Shown in pieces: positions 38,301 through 46,000 of a stretch of 64,000 bases of DNA. The position numbers were made by a program, and so were the translations under genes. The stretch is from JAFDZV01 sp966128725 (GTDB lineage Bacteria > Bacteroidota > Ignavibacteria > OLB7): positions 1 to 64,000 of the forward strand of contig CBHYLN010000003.1 of assembly GCA_966128725.1 (NCBI GenBank), in the 5' to 3' direction. The notes under the pieces are model-generated. The model saw only the letters and a program-made list of their open reading frames with translations, was not told the origin of the DNA and made no database searches. The number at the start of each line of letters is the position of its first letter. The first letter of the stretch is position 1.

Positions 38301-38681
38301 CACACCGGCCGGCCGGGGCTCGGTAGTGCCGGGATCGGGATCGCTGATCACGCGCCACCAGGGCGTCATGCCGCCAATCGGGAAAACGGTATTCGTGTTG
38401 TAGTTGAAGCCCGTGTTGATCTTTACCGTGTCGGTAAGGCAGGGGTCGTTCTGCGCGTGCAGGTTGGCCGAAGGAATGGCCAACCCGAGCATCAGAAGAA
38501 TCAGGGTAATCGCACCAACAACAAAACCCGGCACTCGACGGCCGGCGGTTGCAGTGCAATTGATCGCATCGTTGTACCCAACGATGGTGTTGATCGGCTC
38601 ATTCGCGAGCCGATTGGTAGCGCCAGTTGGCGCGTTGCCGGTCGTTCGCCGGCTCGTTGTTCTGGATGTTGCGGTCATCAT
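35346..38681 (-). CDS. T9SS-secreted SdrD-B-like domain protein, 1111 residues
   Basis: GAGGT lies 6 bases upstream of the start. The protein begins with an unusually long, Arg/Thr-rich N-region before a single hydrophobic segment (GAITLILLMLGLAIPSANLH), giving an extended signal peptide. A PA14/anchor-like region (ADDSAAVFLNGNYIGS) is followed by an SdrD-B-type repeat (ITGQKFRDLNCDGKKDANEP ... GWTIQLSNG), then several Cys-rich units with paired CC motifs. The last 80 residues (LGQSFPNPATHSATIGFSLP ... SGTYYYTLRAG) are a T9SS type A sorting domain. It is likely a surface or secreted adhesin. Its promoter carries tandem 7-bp boxes. Confidence 0.85.
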   Translation of the reverse strand: MMTATSRTTSRRTTGNAPTGATNRLANEPINTIVGYNDAINCTATAGRRVPGFVVGAITLILLMLGLAIPSANLHAQNDPCLTDTVKINTGFNYNTNTVFPIGGMTPWWRVISDPDPGTTEPRPAGVILKHPAWAFPFTNSQWISSYPSSTNILNGLYEFEYCFCLGPNAQKPSMAFDILADDSAAVFLNGNYIGSTTGGFTVPTHLATNNPQFFKPGRNCIRVRLHNIGSVAMGLDIAGYVTAPGVGLVKPNCCDSTGVITGQKFRDLNCDGKKDANEPGLAGWTIQLSNGWTTVTDVLGNYYFFNVPVGSYIVNEVNQPGWTQTYPASLTYTVAMTAGQIVSGRDFGNCQKDTCIDMSQDSHIECKPIPGSNQMGYQWTTWLRSHLAGCQTQTATVVSVLPVGVTVTPGTFTLVANTYQQVVFSISGPAAVPGTVVSIAVRTCCVLPTGEQRCCTDTIKVRLPECPTGCFQIKENFVKCISLTNGQPAYSWCFNFLNQSSFPVYYFTIVPPPGMSFSPMTIVYPSGVAPGTMSPMQCVVISGPGAVPGGYTLYASICDKQRVHCCRDSFQIKLPDCPKPIDCCKDFLKRFAQLHNSASANGAGNVGGILWAAGSGATPIGAASATLVSVTVNGAPAWGSFTSGTINGMPGTVPPAPGYPVPQDITWGPMVPVNWMGVPFNLNLQFQPMAPNRWFDVLRYCIRFRFTDKNCVTCDTVLCFSRLRFRLIKWDDVNIWTPGTSKRQGEQTLQSADGPTLSGALVGPDSAYLAINFPVPPQELGTVHYIGLTMTPADSGLTIEDGSASVAGYDLFFANGEMLAAFDAQPNSSVTFALKYNGLGSRRTARHRLVLTYTVTNPETGMPDTLSEEALVTFRRANELGGDVVTGANTNLTNVRTYAIHLRNANTSGLPVAAFGISEPGTQSGARIIGVGPTAGDKQVIVKLGRNGQTRFVGEEIGDAAVSLAPGEEHGPIYITMAGVEANTVTLGFTTYDADGQVLTNGEITLANPLSSVRGDDGATGATAMLGQSFPNPATHSATIGFSLPMSQESVSLVVTDASGRVVTRLMDNERLGAGEHAVFFDTNNLPSGTYYYTLRAGTLVETRSMTVVK

Positions 38682-38739
38682 CTGATTACCTCGTTTGCGT
38701 TTGTATGTGTTGAAGGAGTCGATTCGTTTCTGATTTCAA

Positions 38740-38761
38740 GCTGCATACAGACTAATGCAGC
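38740..38761. promoter_or_regulatory. Dyad around the -10 element of the T9SS cargo gene
   Basis: GCTGCAT (38740-38746) and ATGCAGC (38755-38761) form a perfect 7-bp dyad with an 8-base centre. The centre contains the minus-strand TAGTCT (38754-38749), so a bound repressor or an RNA hairpin could control initiation. Confidence 0.4.
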
Positions 38762-38781
38762 CTCTTAAAGCACGCTTAAAG
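38749..38781 (-). promoter_or_regulatory. Promoter with tandem 7-bp activator boxes
   Basis: On the minus strand: CTTTAAG (38781-38775), 4-bp spacer, CTTTAAG (38770-38764), 9 bases, then TAGTCT (38754-38749) as -10. The 11-bp repeat period and the gap to -10 match how OmpR/PhoB-family regulators replace a -35 element. The predicted start is about 60 bp upstream of the T9SS cargo gene. Confidence 0.55.
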
Positions 38782-38806
38782 CGAATTCCCCATCCGTTTT
38801 TTTATT

Positions 38807-38841
38807 CCCCTCCGGCGCCGCCGTAGCGGACGCCGGAGGGG
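38807..38841. other. GC-rich hairpin
   Basis: CCCCTCCGGCG (38807-38817) pairs with CGCCGGAGGGG (38831-38841). It lies 31 bp after the small membrane-protein gene on the minus strand. The flanking homopolymer reads as A on that strand, so classical termination is doubtful. Confidence 0.5.
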
Positions 38842-38871
38842 AGATTGTCCCCGTCACGGATCAAGAGGACG

Positions 38872-39039
38872 CTATGAGATCAGTGCCTTTACGCCTTTGC
38901 GCGCATAGGCCGCCACTACGTGATCGCTGCCTTTGCCGCGGCCGGCAAACGGATAGAAGCCTATCGCCGCCAGGCCGAAGCAGAACAGACAACCACCAAT
39001 CAGTCGAAGTATCGAGCGGACATCGTTCAGCGTATTCAT
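38872..39039 (-). CDS. Small single-pass membrane protein, 55 residues
   Basis: The reading starts at 39039 (MNTLNDVRSILRL), with GGTGAT a few bases upstream as a ribosome-binding site. One hydrophobic helix (ILRLIGGCLFCFGLAAIGFY) is followed by a basic tail (GRGKGSDHVVAAYARKGVK), so the C-terminus is probably cytoplasmic. There is no known family. The gene has its own promoter of the same tandem-box type as the large T9SS gene next to it, which suggests joint control and is the main support for it being real. Confidence 0.55.
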   Translation of the reverse strand: MNTLNDVRSILRLIGGCLFCFGLAAIGFYPFAGRGKGSDHVVAAYARKGVKALIS

Positions 39040-39126
39040 ATGATCACCCTGTATTGCGCATCGTTCGATCTGTGGACATCCTTCCGCCTCCGGGCCGTTC
39101 ATCACTCGATCATCGAACATGTATAC

Positions 39127-39159
39127 ACGCTATCGCGGGCGCTTAAAAGCGTCTTAAAG
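39127..39159 (-). promoter_or_regulatory. Second promoter with tandem 7-bp boxes
   Basis: On the minus strand: CTTTAAG (39159-39153), 4-bp spacer, TTTTAAG (39148-39142), 9 bases, then TAGCGT (39132-39127). The geometry is identical to the promoter at 38749-38781. It drives the 55-residue membrane protein. Confidence 0.55.
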
Positions 39160-39402
39160 AGGTCTGGAAAGATTCGAGATGGTGGTTCCAAACAACCATG
39201 CCGGCGAAGACGGCTGGGGTTGGGAATGCTGAATCTGACTCAAAAAACGCGGATTCACTAAAAAAGAAGCCCCGCTCGGACACATGTGCCGTGCGGGACT
39301 TTTCTTTGAAGCGGAAATTCAGTTGTCGGTTGGGGCCAGCCCACGGCAACCGCGGCTATCCACACAGTGCCTGGCCGGCGTTACCACGCCGCCACGGCTA
39401 TA

Positions 39403-41739
39403 TCACACTCGTACGTTGAAGTACTTGGCCGCCGGATGATGCACAACAATGGCGCTTGTGGATTGCTCGGGGTCGAGCATGAACTCCTCGGACAGCGAGA
39501 TGCCGATCCGCTCCGGACGAAGCATCTCGAACATCTTCGTCTGGTCCTCCAGATTCGGGCACGCAGGATATCCAAAGGAGTACCGGCTACCACGATATCC
39601 CTGCGAGAACAGGCGACGGATGTCGGCCGCGTCGTCGCCGGCAATCCCCAACTCCACACGGATGGATTTGTGCCAGTACTCGGCCAGGGCCTCGGCGGTT
39701 TCCACCGACAAGCCATGGAAGTACAGATAATCCGAGTAGTTGTTCGCACGGAACAGCTCGCCCGCATATTCGCCGGCGCGTTTGCCCATGGTCACGATCT
39801 GCAGGGCCACAACGTCGTAGGCGCCGCTTTCAACCGGACGGAAGAAGTCGCTGATGCAGAGATGGCGGCCGTGCGACTGCCGTGGGAACTCGTAGCGGAT
39901 CCACTCCTCCAGCCCGGAATCATCCATCGGCACAACGGGCCACTCGCCAACAAGCGCGTCGCCGGCAAGCCCCTTCGGCCGATACACGATCAGCGTGTTA
40001 TAGTCGGCACGGCAGGGATAATAGCCGTAGATCACCTTCGGTTCCAGCAGCCGCTCGCGCTTGGCGCGCAGCTTCATTTCCTCCAGTTTCGGATGCACCA
40101 CGTCCTCAAGCTCGCGGCGATATTCCTCGGCCGTCCGCTTCCCCTTCTTTACCTGCCACTGCCCCCGGATCAACGCAACCTCGTTGATGTACTCGAACAC
40201 CTTCTCCAGGTGGATGTTATCCACCACACGCGACCCGTAGAACGGGGCCGTGGGTACCGGTACTTCGCGGTCCACATCGGAGGTCACGCGCAGGCGATGC
40301 ACGCCACGATCGGTCTGGAAATCCTGAGCACTTACCGGGAAATCCGCATCCTGACTTTGCTCCTCCTGCAACTGTACCGACACCGCATACGCCGATACCC
40401 CGGTTGCATCGGCAAACGCGGAGGCCGGCTTCGAGATATACAGCGCCGGCGGGCGGCCGTAGGTATCGATGCAGAAATCGATCTTGTCGTTGGCGATCAC
40501 CGCGCGCGGATCGTCCACGGGCACATGATCGAACCCAAGCGTCCGATAGAACCGCCCAAGCTCGACATCGTCCGGATCGCAGGTAACGTAGACTTCGGCC
40601 TCGCGATTGATCGCACGCGCCATCGAGCGCATGGTCCGGACCAGATCGAACCCGGCTCCGGCCGTCCATTGCTCCGGCAGCATCGTGATGTTGGTAAGCT
40701 CGTAGACGCCTTCGCCCATCGGCATCACACGCCCACCGCCCACCACGTCCTCGTGCAGCTCGGCCACCACCAGCTCGGCGATGTCGGCGCGCTCCAGATC
40801 CTCCCGAACCACATTCATCAGCACGGCCAGAGCATCAAGCTCGTCGTCGGCCGCGGGGCGCACACGCACCGCGCCACGTTCGGATACCGAGCGCCGGGCA
40901 TTGGCGTAGGCGTCGTTGGAAGCACGTTCCTCGGTGGACAGTTCAGCGGCATCCCCGGCCCCGATGTCGCCATCGGCTTCCAGCGGCATGTCCAGCGGAT
41001 GGCCGCCAACGATGCGCTCCATGTAACGCAGTCCGGCAAACGCGTCGTTGGCATATGCCACGGTCGGGCCGTAGATCTCGCGCAGATCCTGCTCCACGTA
41101 CCGCCGCGTAAGCGCCGCGCCGCCCAGGATCACCGGCACTTCGATGCCGCGCCCCTTCATCAACTGAAGGTTCTCCTTCATGATGAGCGTGCTCTTGACC
41201 AGCAGGCCGCTCATGCCGATTGCGTGCGCGTGATGTTCGCGCGCGGCCTCCAGCATCGTTTCCACCGGCACCTTGATCCCCAGATTCACCACCCGGTACC
41301 CGTTGTTGGTCAGGATGATATCCACCAGGTTCTTGCCGATATCATGCACGTCGCCCTTCACGGTGGCGAGCACCATGGTGCCCTTCGCGGAGCTGTCGGA
41401 CCGCTCCATGAACTGTTCCAGATACGCCACGGCCTTCTTCATGGTCTCGGCCGATTGCAGCACGAACGGGAGCTGCATCTGGCCCGACCCGAACAGATCG
41501 CCAACCACCTTCATGCCGTCCAGCAGAATGGTGTTGATGATCACCAACGGCTCGTAGCCCTTCAGGGCCTCATCCAGATCAACATCGATGCCGATCTGAT
41601 CGCCGTCGATAATGCGCTGCTTCAGCCGCTCCTCAACCGTGAGAGTGGCCTTATCCACCGTCTGCCGTTCGCTCTTCTTGTCCGCATAGTAGGCCATCAG
41701 CTCCACCAGCGGATCGTATACACACTTGCGTTCTACCAT
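39403..41739 (-). CDS. metH: Truncated MetH (cobalamin and activation modules) with GNAT-like insertion
   Basis: The 778-residue protein begins at the helical cap of cobalamin-dependent methionine synthase and so lacks the homocysteine- and methyltetrahydrofolate-binding modules of the usual 1200-residue enzyme. The cap contains GMKVVGDLFGSGQM; the cobalamin-binding Rossmann domain has VKGDVHDIGKNLV (His132 as the cobalt ligand), SGLL and GGAAL. The C-terminal activation domain (from about residue 495, APFYGSRVV) keeps the S-adenosylmethionine-binding YRGSRYSFGYPACPNLEDQ and ends HHPAAKYFNV. Residues of about 288-430 between them look like a GNAT acetyltransferase (MLPEQWTAGAGFDLVRTMRS, GRFYRTLGFDHVP). 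The missing modules must be encoded elsewhere if the pathway works. Confidence 0.85.
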   Translation of the reverse strand: MVERKCVYDPLVELMAYYADKKSERQTVDKATLTVEERLKQRIIDGDQIGIDVDLDEALKGYEPLVIINTILLDGMKVVGDLFGSGQMQLPFVLQSAETMKKAVAYLEQFMERSDSSAKGTMVLATVKGDVHDIGKNLVDIILTNNGYRVVNLGIKVPVETMLEAAREHHAHAIGMSGLLVKSTLIMKENLQLMKGRGIEVPVILGGAALTRRYVEQDLREIYGPTVAYANDAFAGLRYMERIVGGHPLDMPLEADGDIGAGDAAELSTEERASNDAYANARRSVSERGAVRVRPAADDELDALAVLMNVVREDLERADIAELVVAELHEDVVGGGRVMPMGEGVYELTNITMLPEQWTAGAGFDLVRTMRSMARAINREAEVYVTCDPDDVELGRFYRTLGFDHVPVDDPRAVIANDKIDFCIDTYGRPPALYISKPASAFADATGVSAYAVSVQLQEEQSQDADFPVSAQDFQTDRGVHRLRVTSDVDREVPVPTAPFYGSRVVDNIHLEKVFEYINEVALIRGQWQVKKGKRTAEEYRRELEDVVHPKLEEMKLRAKRERLLEPKVIYGYYPCRADYNTLIVYRPKGLAGDALVGEWPVVPMDDSGLEEWIRYEFPRQSHGRHLCISDFFRPVESGAYDVVALQIVTMGKRAGEYAGELFRANNYSDYLYFHGLSVETAEALAEYWHKSIRVELGIAGDDAADIRRLFSQGYRGSRYSFGYPACPNLEDQTKMFEMLRPERIGISLSEEFMLDPEQSTSAIVVHHPAAKYFNVRV

Positions 41740-41831
41740 AGGGCACCAAAGTTACGCATCCAATGCGTCACGCACCGTATCACTTCGCGAACGCCCCGGC
41801 AATCCCACCAGGCACCGGCACGGTGGCAATC

Positions 41832-41857
41832 AAAAAGCACCCTTTTGGGTACTTTTT
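41832..41857. terminator. Hairpin with T-tract between divergent genes
   Basis: AAAAAGCACCC (41832-41842), TTTT loop, GGGTACTTTTT (41847-41857) with one C-A mismatch. It looks like a strong terminator on the + strand, and nearly so on the minus strand. Since the flanking genes are divergent, it may end a small RNA or attenuate one of them. Confidence 0.6.
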
Positions 41858-41922
41858 TGTTTGCCTCAAACGTTGTCAGTTTGAACAATGAAACGGGCTC
41901 CCCCCGGTTTCAACGTATTCGG

Positions 41923-42324
41923 ATGGATAACATGACCGACGCAGAAATCGCAATGAAGGAACGCAGGGCTCGGGCCGCTGGCAGCATACAGGCAGGCGTG
42001 CTCAGAGCACACAGGAACAGGCCCTGGTGGCTCAGCACCCTGTTGAGCGGGTTATCGCTTGCAACGGTTGTTACGTGGGTGTTTGTCGCGGGAACGTGGC
42101 ACGGCGGTGTGAACGACAAGCTGGATCACCTGGTTACCGCGCAGCAACTGCGCGATGCCGGCACCGACCCACAGAGCAGGGTAATGGAGGAACGCTTCAA
42201 GCGCGTTGAGGCACGCAACGAATCAACACGCGAGGATATCAACGCACTTCGCGAGGACGTGCGCGCTGTCAACGGCAAACTTGATCAACTGCTGGCCAGA
42301 GCGGGGGTCGCACACGAGCGCTGA
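41923..42324 (+). CDS. Small membrane-anchored coiled-coil protein
   Basis: The 133-residue reading (MDNMTDAEIAMKERRARAAG; a second Met at 41932) has a basic N-terminus and one transmembrane segment (STLLSGLSLATVVTWVFVAG), followed by a charged helix that should form a coiled coil (MEERFKRVEARNESTREDIN ... LREDVRAVNGKLDQLL). The architecture resembles small phage or membrane-tether proteins, but no phage gene is nearby. The open frame runs far upstream, antisense to metH; only this last part has normal codon use. Confidence 0.5.
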   Translation: MDNMTDAEIAMKERRARAAGSIQAGVLRAHRNRPWWLSTLLSGLSLATVVTWVFVAGTWHGGVNDKLDHLVTAQQLRDAGTDPQSRVMEERFKRVEARNESTREDINALREDVRAVNGKLDQLLARAGVAHER

Positions 42325-42387
42325 TCCGCTGTCTGTCCGCGCGCGGAGCACGATGGATGCCACACCCGGCACACGGCGTTTACGGAT

Positions 42388-42687
42388 TCAGCGGAGCAGA
42401 TCCACCAACTGGCGTCCGGTTGTCGGTGACATCCCGTCCTGCCGATGCAGAACACGGCCGTTACGCACAACAAGCACATCGGGATATCCACGAACGGAAA
42501 GGCCCAGCGCCAGTTCGGATGTAAGCGCCGCAACCTCAATGGACGCGCCGAAATCGCGGCGAGCTGATTCAACCCCTTCACGGCTGACCACAACCACCCT
42601 GCAGACCACACGCGAGTCCGCAAGCGTTTTCAGCACATCAGGAATGAACCGGCGGCACACGCCGCATAGCTCGCATTCTGGATATCA
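42388..42687 (-). pseudogene. Thioredoxin-like gene remnant
   Basis: The minus-strand frame reads PECELCGVCRRFIPDVLKTL at its start, giving a thioredoxin-type CGVC, and continues through a cis-Pro-like VRGYPDVLVVRNGRVL to a C-terminal helix. A stop codon lies just upstream of the CxxC, and the missing N-terminal strand and helix appear in another frame (SPFAGEVLADIQNA). The only in-frame start (GTG 42660) falls between the two Cys of CGVC, so the product would be non-functional. A frameshift or sequencing error is the likeliest explanation. Confidence 0.4.
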
Positions 42688-42690
42688 GCA

Positions 42691-43079
42691 AGCACCTCAC
42701 CGGCAAACGGGCTCCGCAGACGGAAGGCCTGTGCGCAGTGGTACAAACAAGATCATTGTACCCCCGAACTGTTTGGAACGCCACGAAGTATGATGATGAC
42801 AACCATAACTGTTACCGCAAATTCAGGATCAGACATCCGCCGCCACCCGTGCTGTCAATAACTGACCGCCGGCTGCGAACATCTTGTTGATTGCTCGTTT
42901 GGTATCATCGTATCAGTTTTGCCGACACTGATTGCGATCGGCGCAACAACGTTCGTACTATTCGGCCAACGCCCGATCGCTCACAGCCGTCGCCGCTTTA
43001 TACATTCGGACACCTCACATTGTGTCGGCGGCAATGTATGGTCTGGGCTCGGCAATGCCAAGCTCGCTTACCCAACCCG
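42691..43079. other. Intergenic region upstream of the AddA-like gene
   Basis: This gap contains the out-of-frame N-terminal remnant of the thioredoxin-like gene and a possible promoter (TTGATT 42887-42892, 18-bp spacer, TATCAG 42911-42916) for the AddA-like gene. No other gene was seen. Confidence 0.35.
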
Positions 43080-46000
43080 ATGGCAAACTTCACGCTCGAT
43101 CAACAGAAGGCACACGACCCGCTTCGGCACCTGGCAATTACCGCCAACGCCGGCAGCGGTAAAACGCGCGTGCTGGTCAGCCGATACTGCGACCTTGTCG
43201 AGCTGTTCGGGGCCATGCCGGACCGCATCGCGGCCATCACATTTACGGAAAAGGCCGCCTCGGAACTGCGCGGAAAAATTGCCGGTGAGCTGGATAGCCG
43301 CCTGGCCAGCGACGACCACCGCCCGAACTGGGGGCGATTGAAACGCGCTCGCGAACGCTTCCCTTCGGCGATCGTCACCACCATTCACGGCTTCTGCTCG
43401 CAGATGCTGCGCGAGTATCCAATTGAAGTTGGCGTGCCACCGAATTTCGGCATCGTGAGCGGTTATGAACGGCGGCGGATGCTGGACGAATCGCTGATGG
43501 AGGCGATCGAGGCCGCGCTGGAGCCGGAGTCGGCGGCATTCGACGTGGCGCGAAAAGTTGGGCGCGAGCGCATGGAGACGATCCTGCGCATGATGCTGGA
43601 TAAGCGCGAGATCGTCGCCTACAGCCGGACGCACGGCGTGCTTGCAAACGAGCCGGCGGTTACCGTGCGCGGCTGGCTTGCCGCCATCGAGAAAGCCCTG
43701 CGCGCAATGCTTCTAGCGCCGGATGTTGAACGGGCCGTAACCATGATGGCCGGGCTGATGAAACCGGATAACGCGGCCGAGGCCCTGCAAGGGCTTGCCG
43801 ACCTGCGGGCCGCCCGCGATATCGACGACATCATCCTGCGCGCCGGCGAACTCCGAACGCTGCTGCTGACCAACGACGGCAAACCGCGCAAACGCTCCTA
43901 CCCTTCAAAGGACGTCGACTTCACGCTTGTGGAAATATGGGCGGCGGTTGTTGGCGGGGCGATGCGGCGGGCGGCACGATTCATCGATTCCAGCGGTGAC
44001 CCGGCCCTGCATAACGAACTGCTGGCCGATACCAGACTGCTGCTGGCATTGGCCGACGACGCGATACGGCGTTATGATGCGCGCAAGAGTCGCGCGAACG
44101 CCCTGGACTTCGAGGACCTTCAACTTCGGCTGCTGGACGCGCTGGCAAGCGAGTCGTTCGCGGCGGAAATCCGCGAGCGATTCGATCACATCATGATCGA
44201 CGAATTTCAGGACACCAACGAGCTGCAGTACGCCATCGCCCGCCGGATGCTGGCCGGGCTGGACGTGGGCCGCCTGTCCATCGTTGGCGATACGAAGCAA
44301 TCGATCTACGGCTTCCGCAATGCCGATGTGGAGGTGTTCCACCAGGCAAGCCTGGAGATTGCCGACGGCAATACCCGGCTGGGCCGCACAACGGCGCCAC
44401 TTCGGTTCCGGAGCGAGGAAATCGAACCAGGCAACAACACCGAAGCCGGCGGCGTTATCAAGCTTACGGCCTCGTTCCGGCTTCTGCCCTCGATATGCGC
44501 ATACGTAAACGAGGCCTGTGCCCCCATCCTGATACGCCGCGAGGCCACGGGGTTTGGCGTTGACTACGAACCGTTGGTGTGCGCACGGCGATCGGCCGGC
44601 CGTGGGCGCGTGGAGTTCATCCTGGCAACACCGTCGGATGCCCAGGCCGAGGATTCGGCCAACGAGCCGATCCTGCCGGCACCGCATGTGGACGAGCCCG
44701 ATGCCGCAACGGAGGCGGCGACGTTGGAGCCGGAGATGATCGCGCGCCGCATCGCCTGGCTGGTGAACGGCGGCGAACAGGTTGTGTGGGATACGCCGGC
44801 CGATGGGGTGGCCGAGGCCGCCCGCGCTGCTCGCTGGGGTGATGTGGCGATCCTTTGCCGCAAACGATCGATGTTCGAGGCTATCGAACAGGCATTGCGC
44901 GCGCACGGCATACCGTTTGCCACACACGGCGGCTCCGGGTTCTACCGCACGCAGGAGATATACGACATGCTCAACTATCTCCGTGCAATCCTGAACGCGC
45001 GCGACGACATCGCCCTGATTGGCGTACTGCGTTCACCGATGTTCGCCGTTTCCGACGCCGAGATCTATCGGCTGACGCTCGCTGCCGGTAACGAGGGCCA
45101 CGATCTCTGGTCGCGCGCAATGCACCGCGTACGGAGCGGCACCGCCGCCGAATCGCTGGCACGCGCAACCGAGGCAATCGAGGAGGACCGCGCAATGGCG
45201 GGCCGGATTCCGGCATCGTTGCTGTTGAAGCGTGCAATCGAGCGCACCGGCTGGCGCGGTACGGTGATTGGCGCCGAGCGTGGAGAGCAGAACCTGGCCA
45301 ACGTGGAGAAGCTTCTGGAACTCGCGCGCGAGTACGAGGCGCGCGGGTTCACCAACCTGTTCGACCTCGTGGAACGGATCGGCGAGATGGTGGAGGTTGG
45401 CGAGATGGAGGGCGAGGCGCCGCTGAACACCGGGCGCGACGCCGTGCACCTGATGACGATGCATGCCGCCAAGGGGCTGGAGTTCCCTGTTGTTGTGCTC
45501 CCCTCACTACATGCGCCCACGCGTACATCAACCGAACCGTTCTTCGACAAGGACCTTGGTTTTGGGTGGACGTGGCGATTCAATCATCGCGAGTATCGGC
45601 CGGCCATCACCGCGTTGATGGGAATGCGCGCAACCGAACGCGAGCGCGCCGAGGAAGCACGGCTGTTCTACGTGGCCACAACCCGGGCACGCGATCTGCT
45701 GATTGCATCGGGCGAATACGATAGCGAACATCCACCCTCAGGGACAATGCTGGAATGGGCCTTGTCGCCGCTTGCTGCAATCCCCGACGGCAACACCGAT
45801 GTGCCCCTGGCCGGTGCATCGCTCGGTTTTCTGGACCCGGATGGTGTGACGCTGCGCACGGAGAACTGGGAGCAGCAAGCCGGGGTCTGGCGCGCGATAC
45901 CACCGCCCCCGGCCGATCTCGCCGAGAAGCTTACGCCGTTGCCGTTTCGGTCGGCCGCGTTGCGCATCGGTGAGCTCCCGGCACGCGCGCGCGGCGAGAT

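Noticed and set aside
39367..41900. A 985-codon open frame on the + strand, antisense to metH
   Set aside because: Only its last 133 codons have natural composition. The rest is His/Arg/Leu-rich and mirrors the coding metH frame on the other strand.
41740..41922. Possible cobalamin or SAM riboswitch upstream of metH
   Set aside because: I looked for the conserved B12-box and SAM-riboswitch core bases in the minus-strand leader and did not find them; only a simple hairpin is present.
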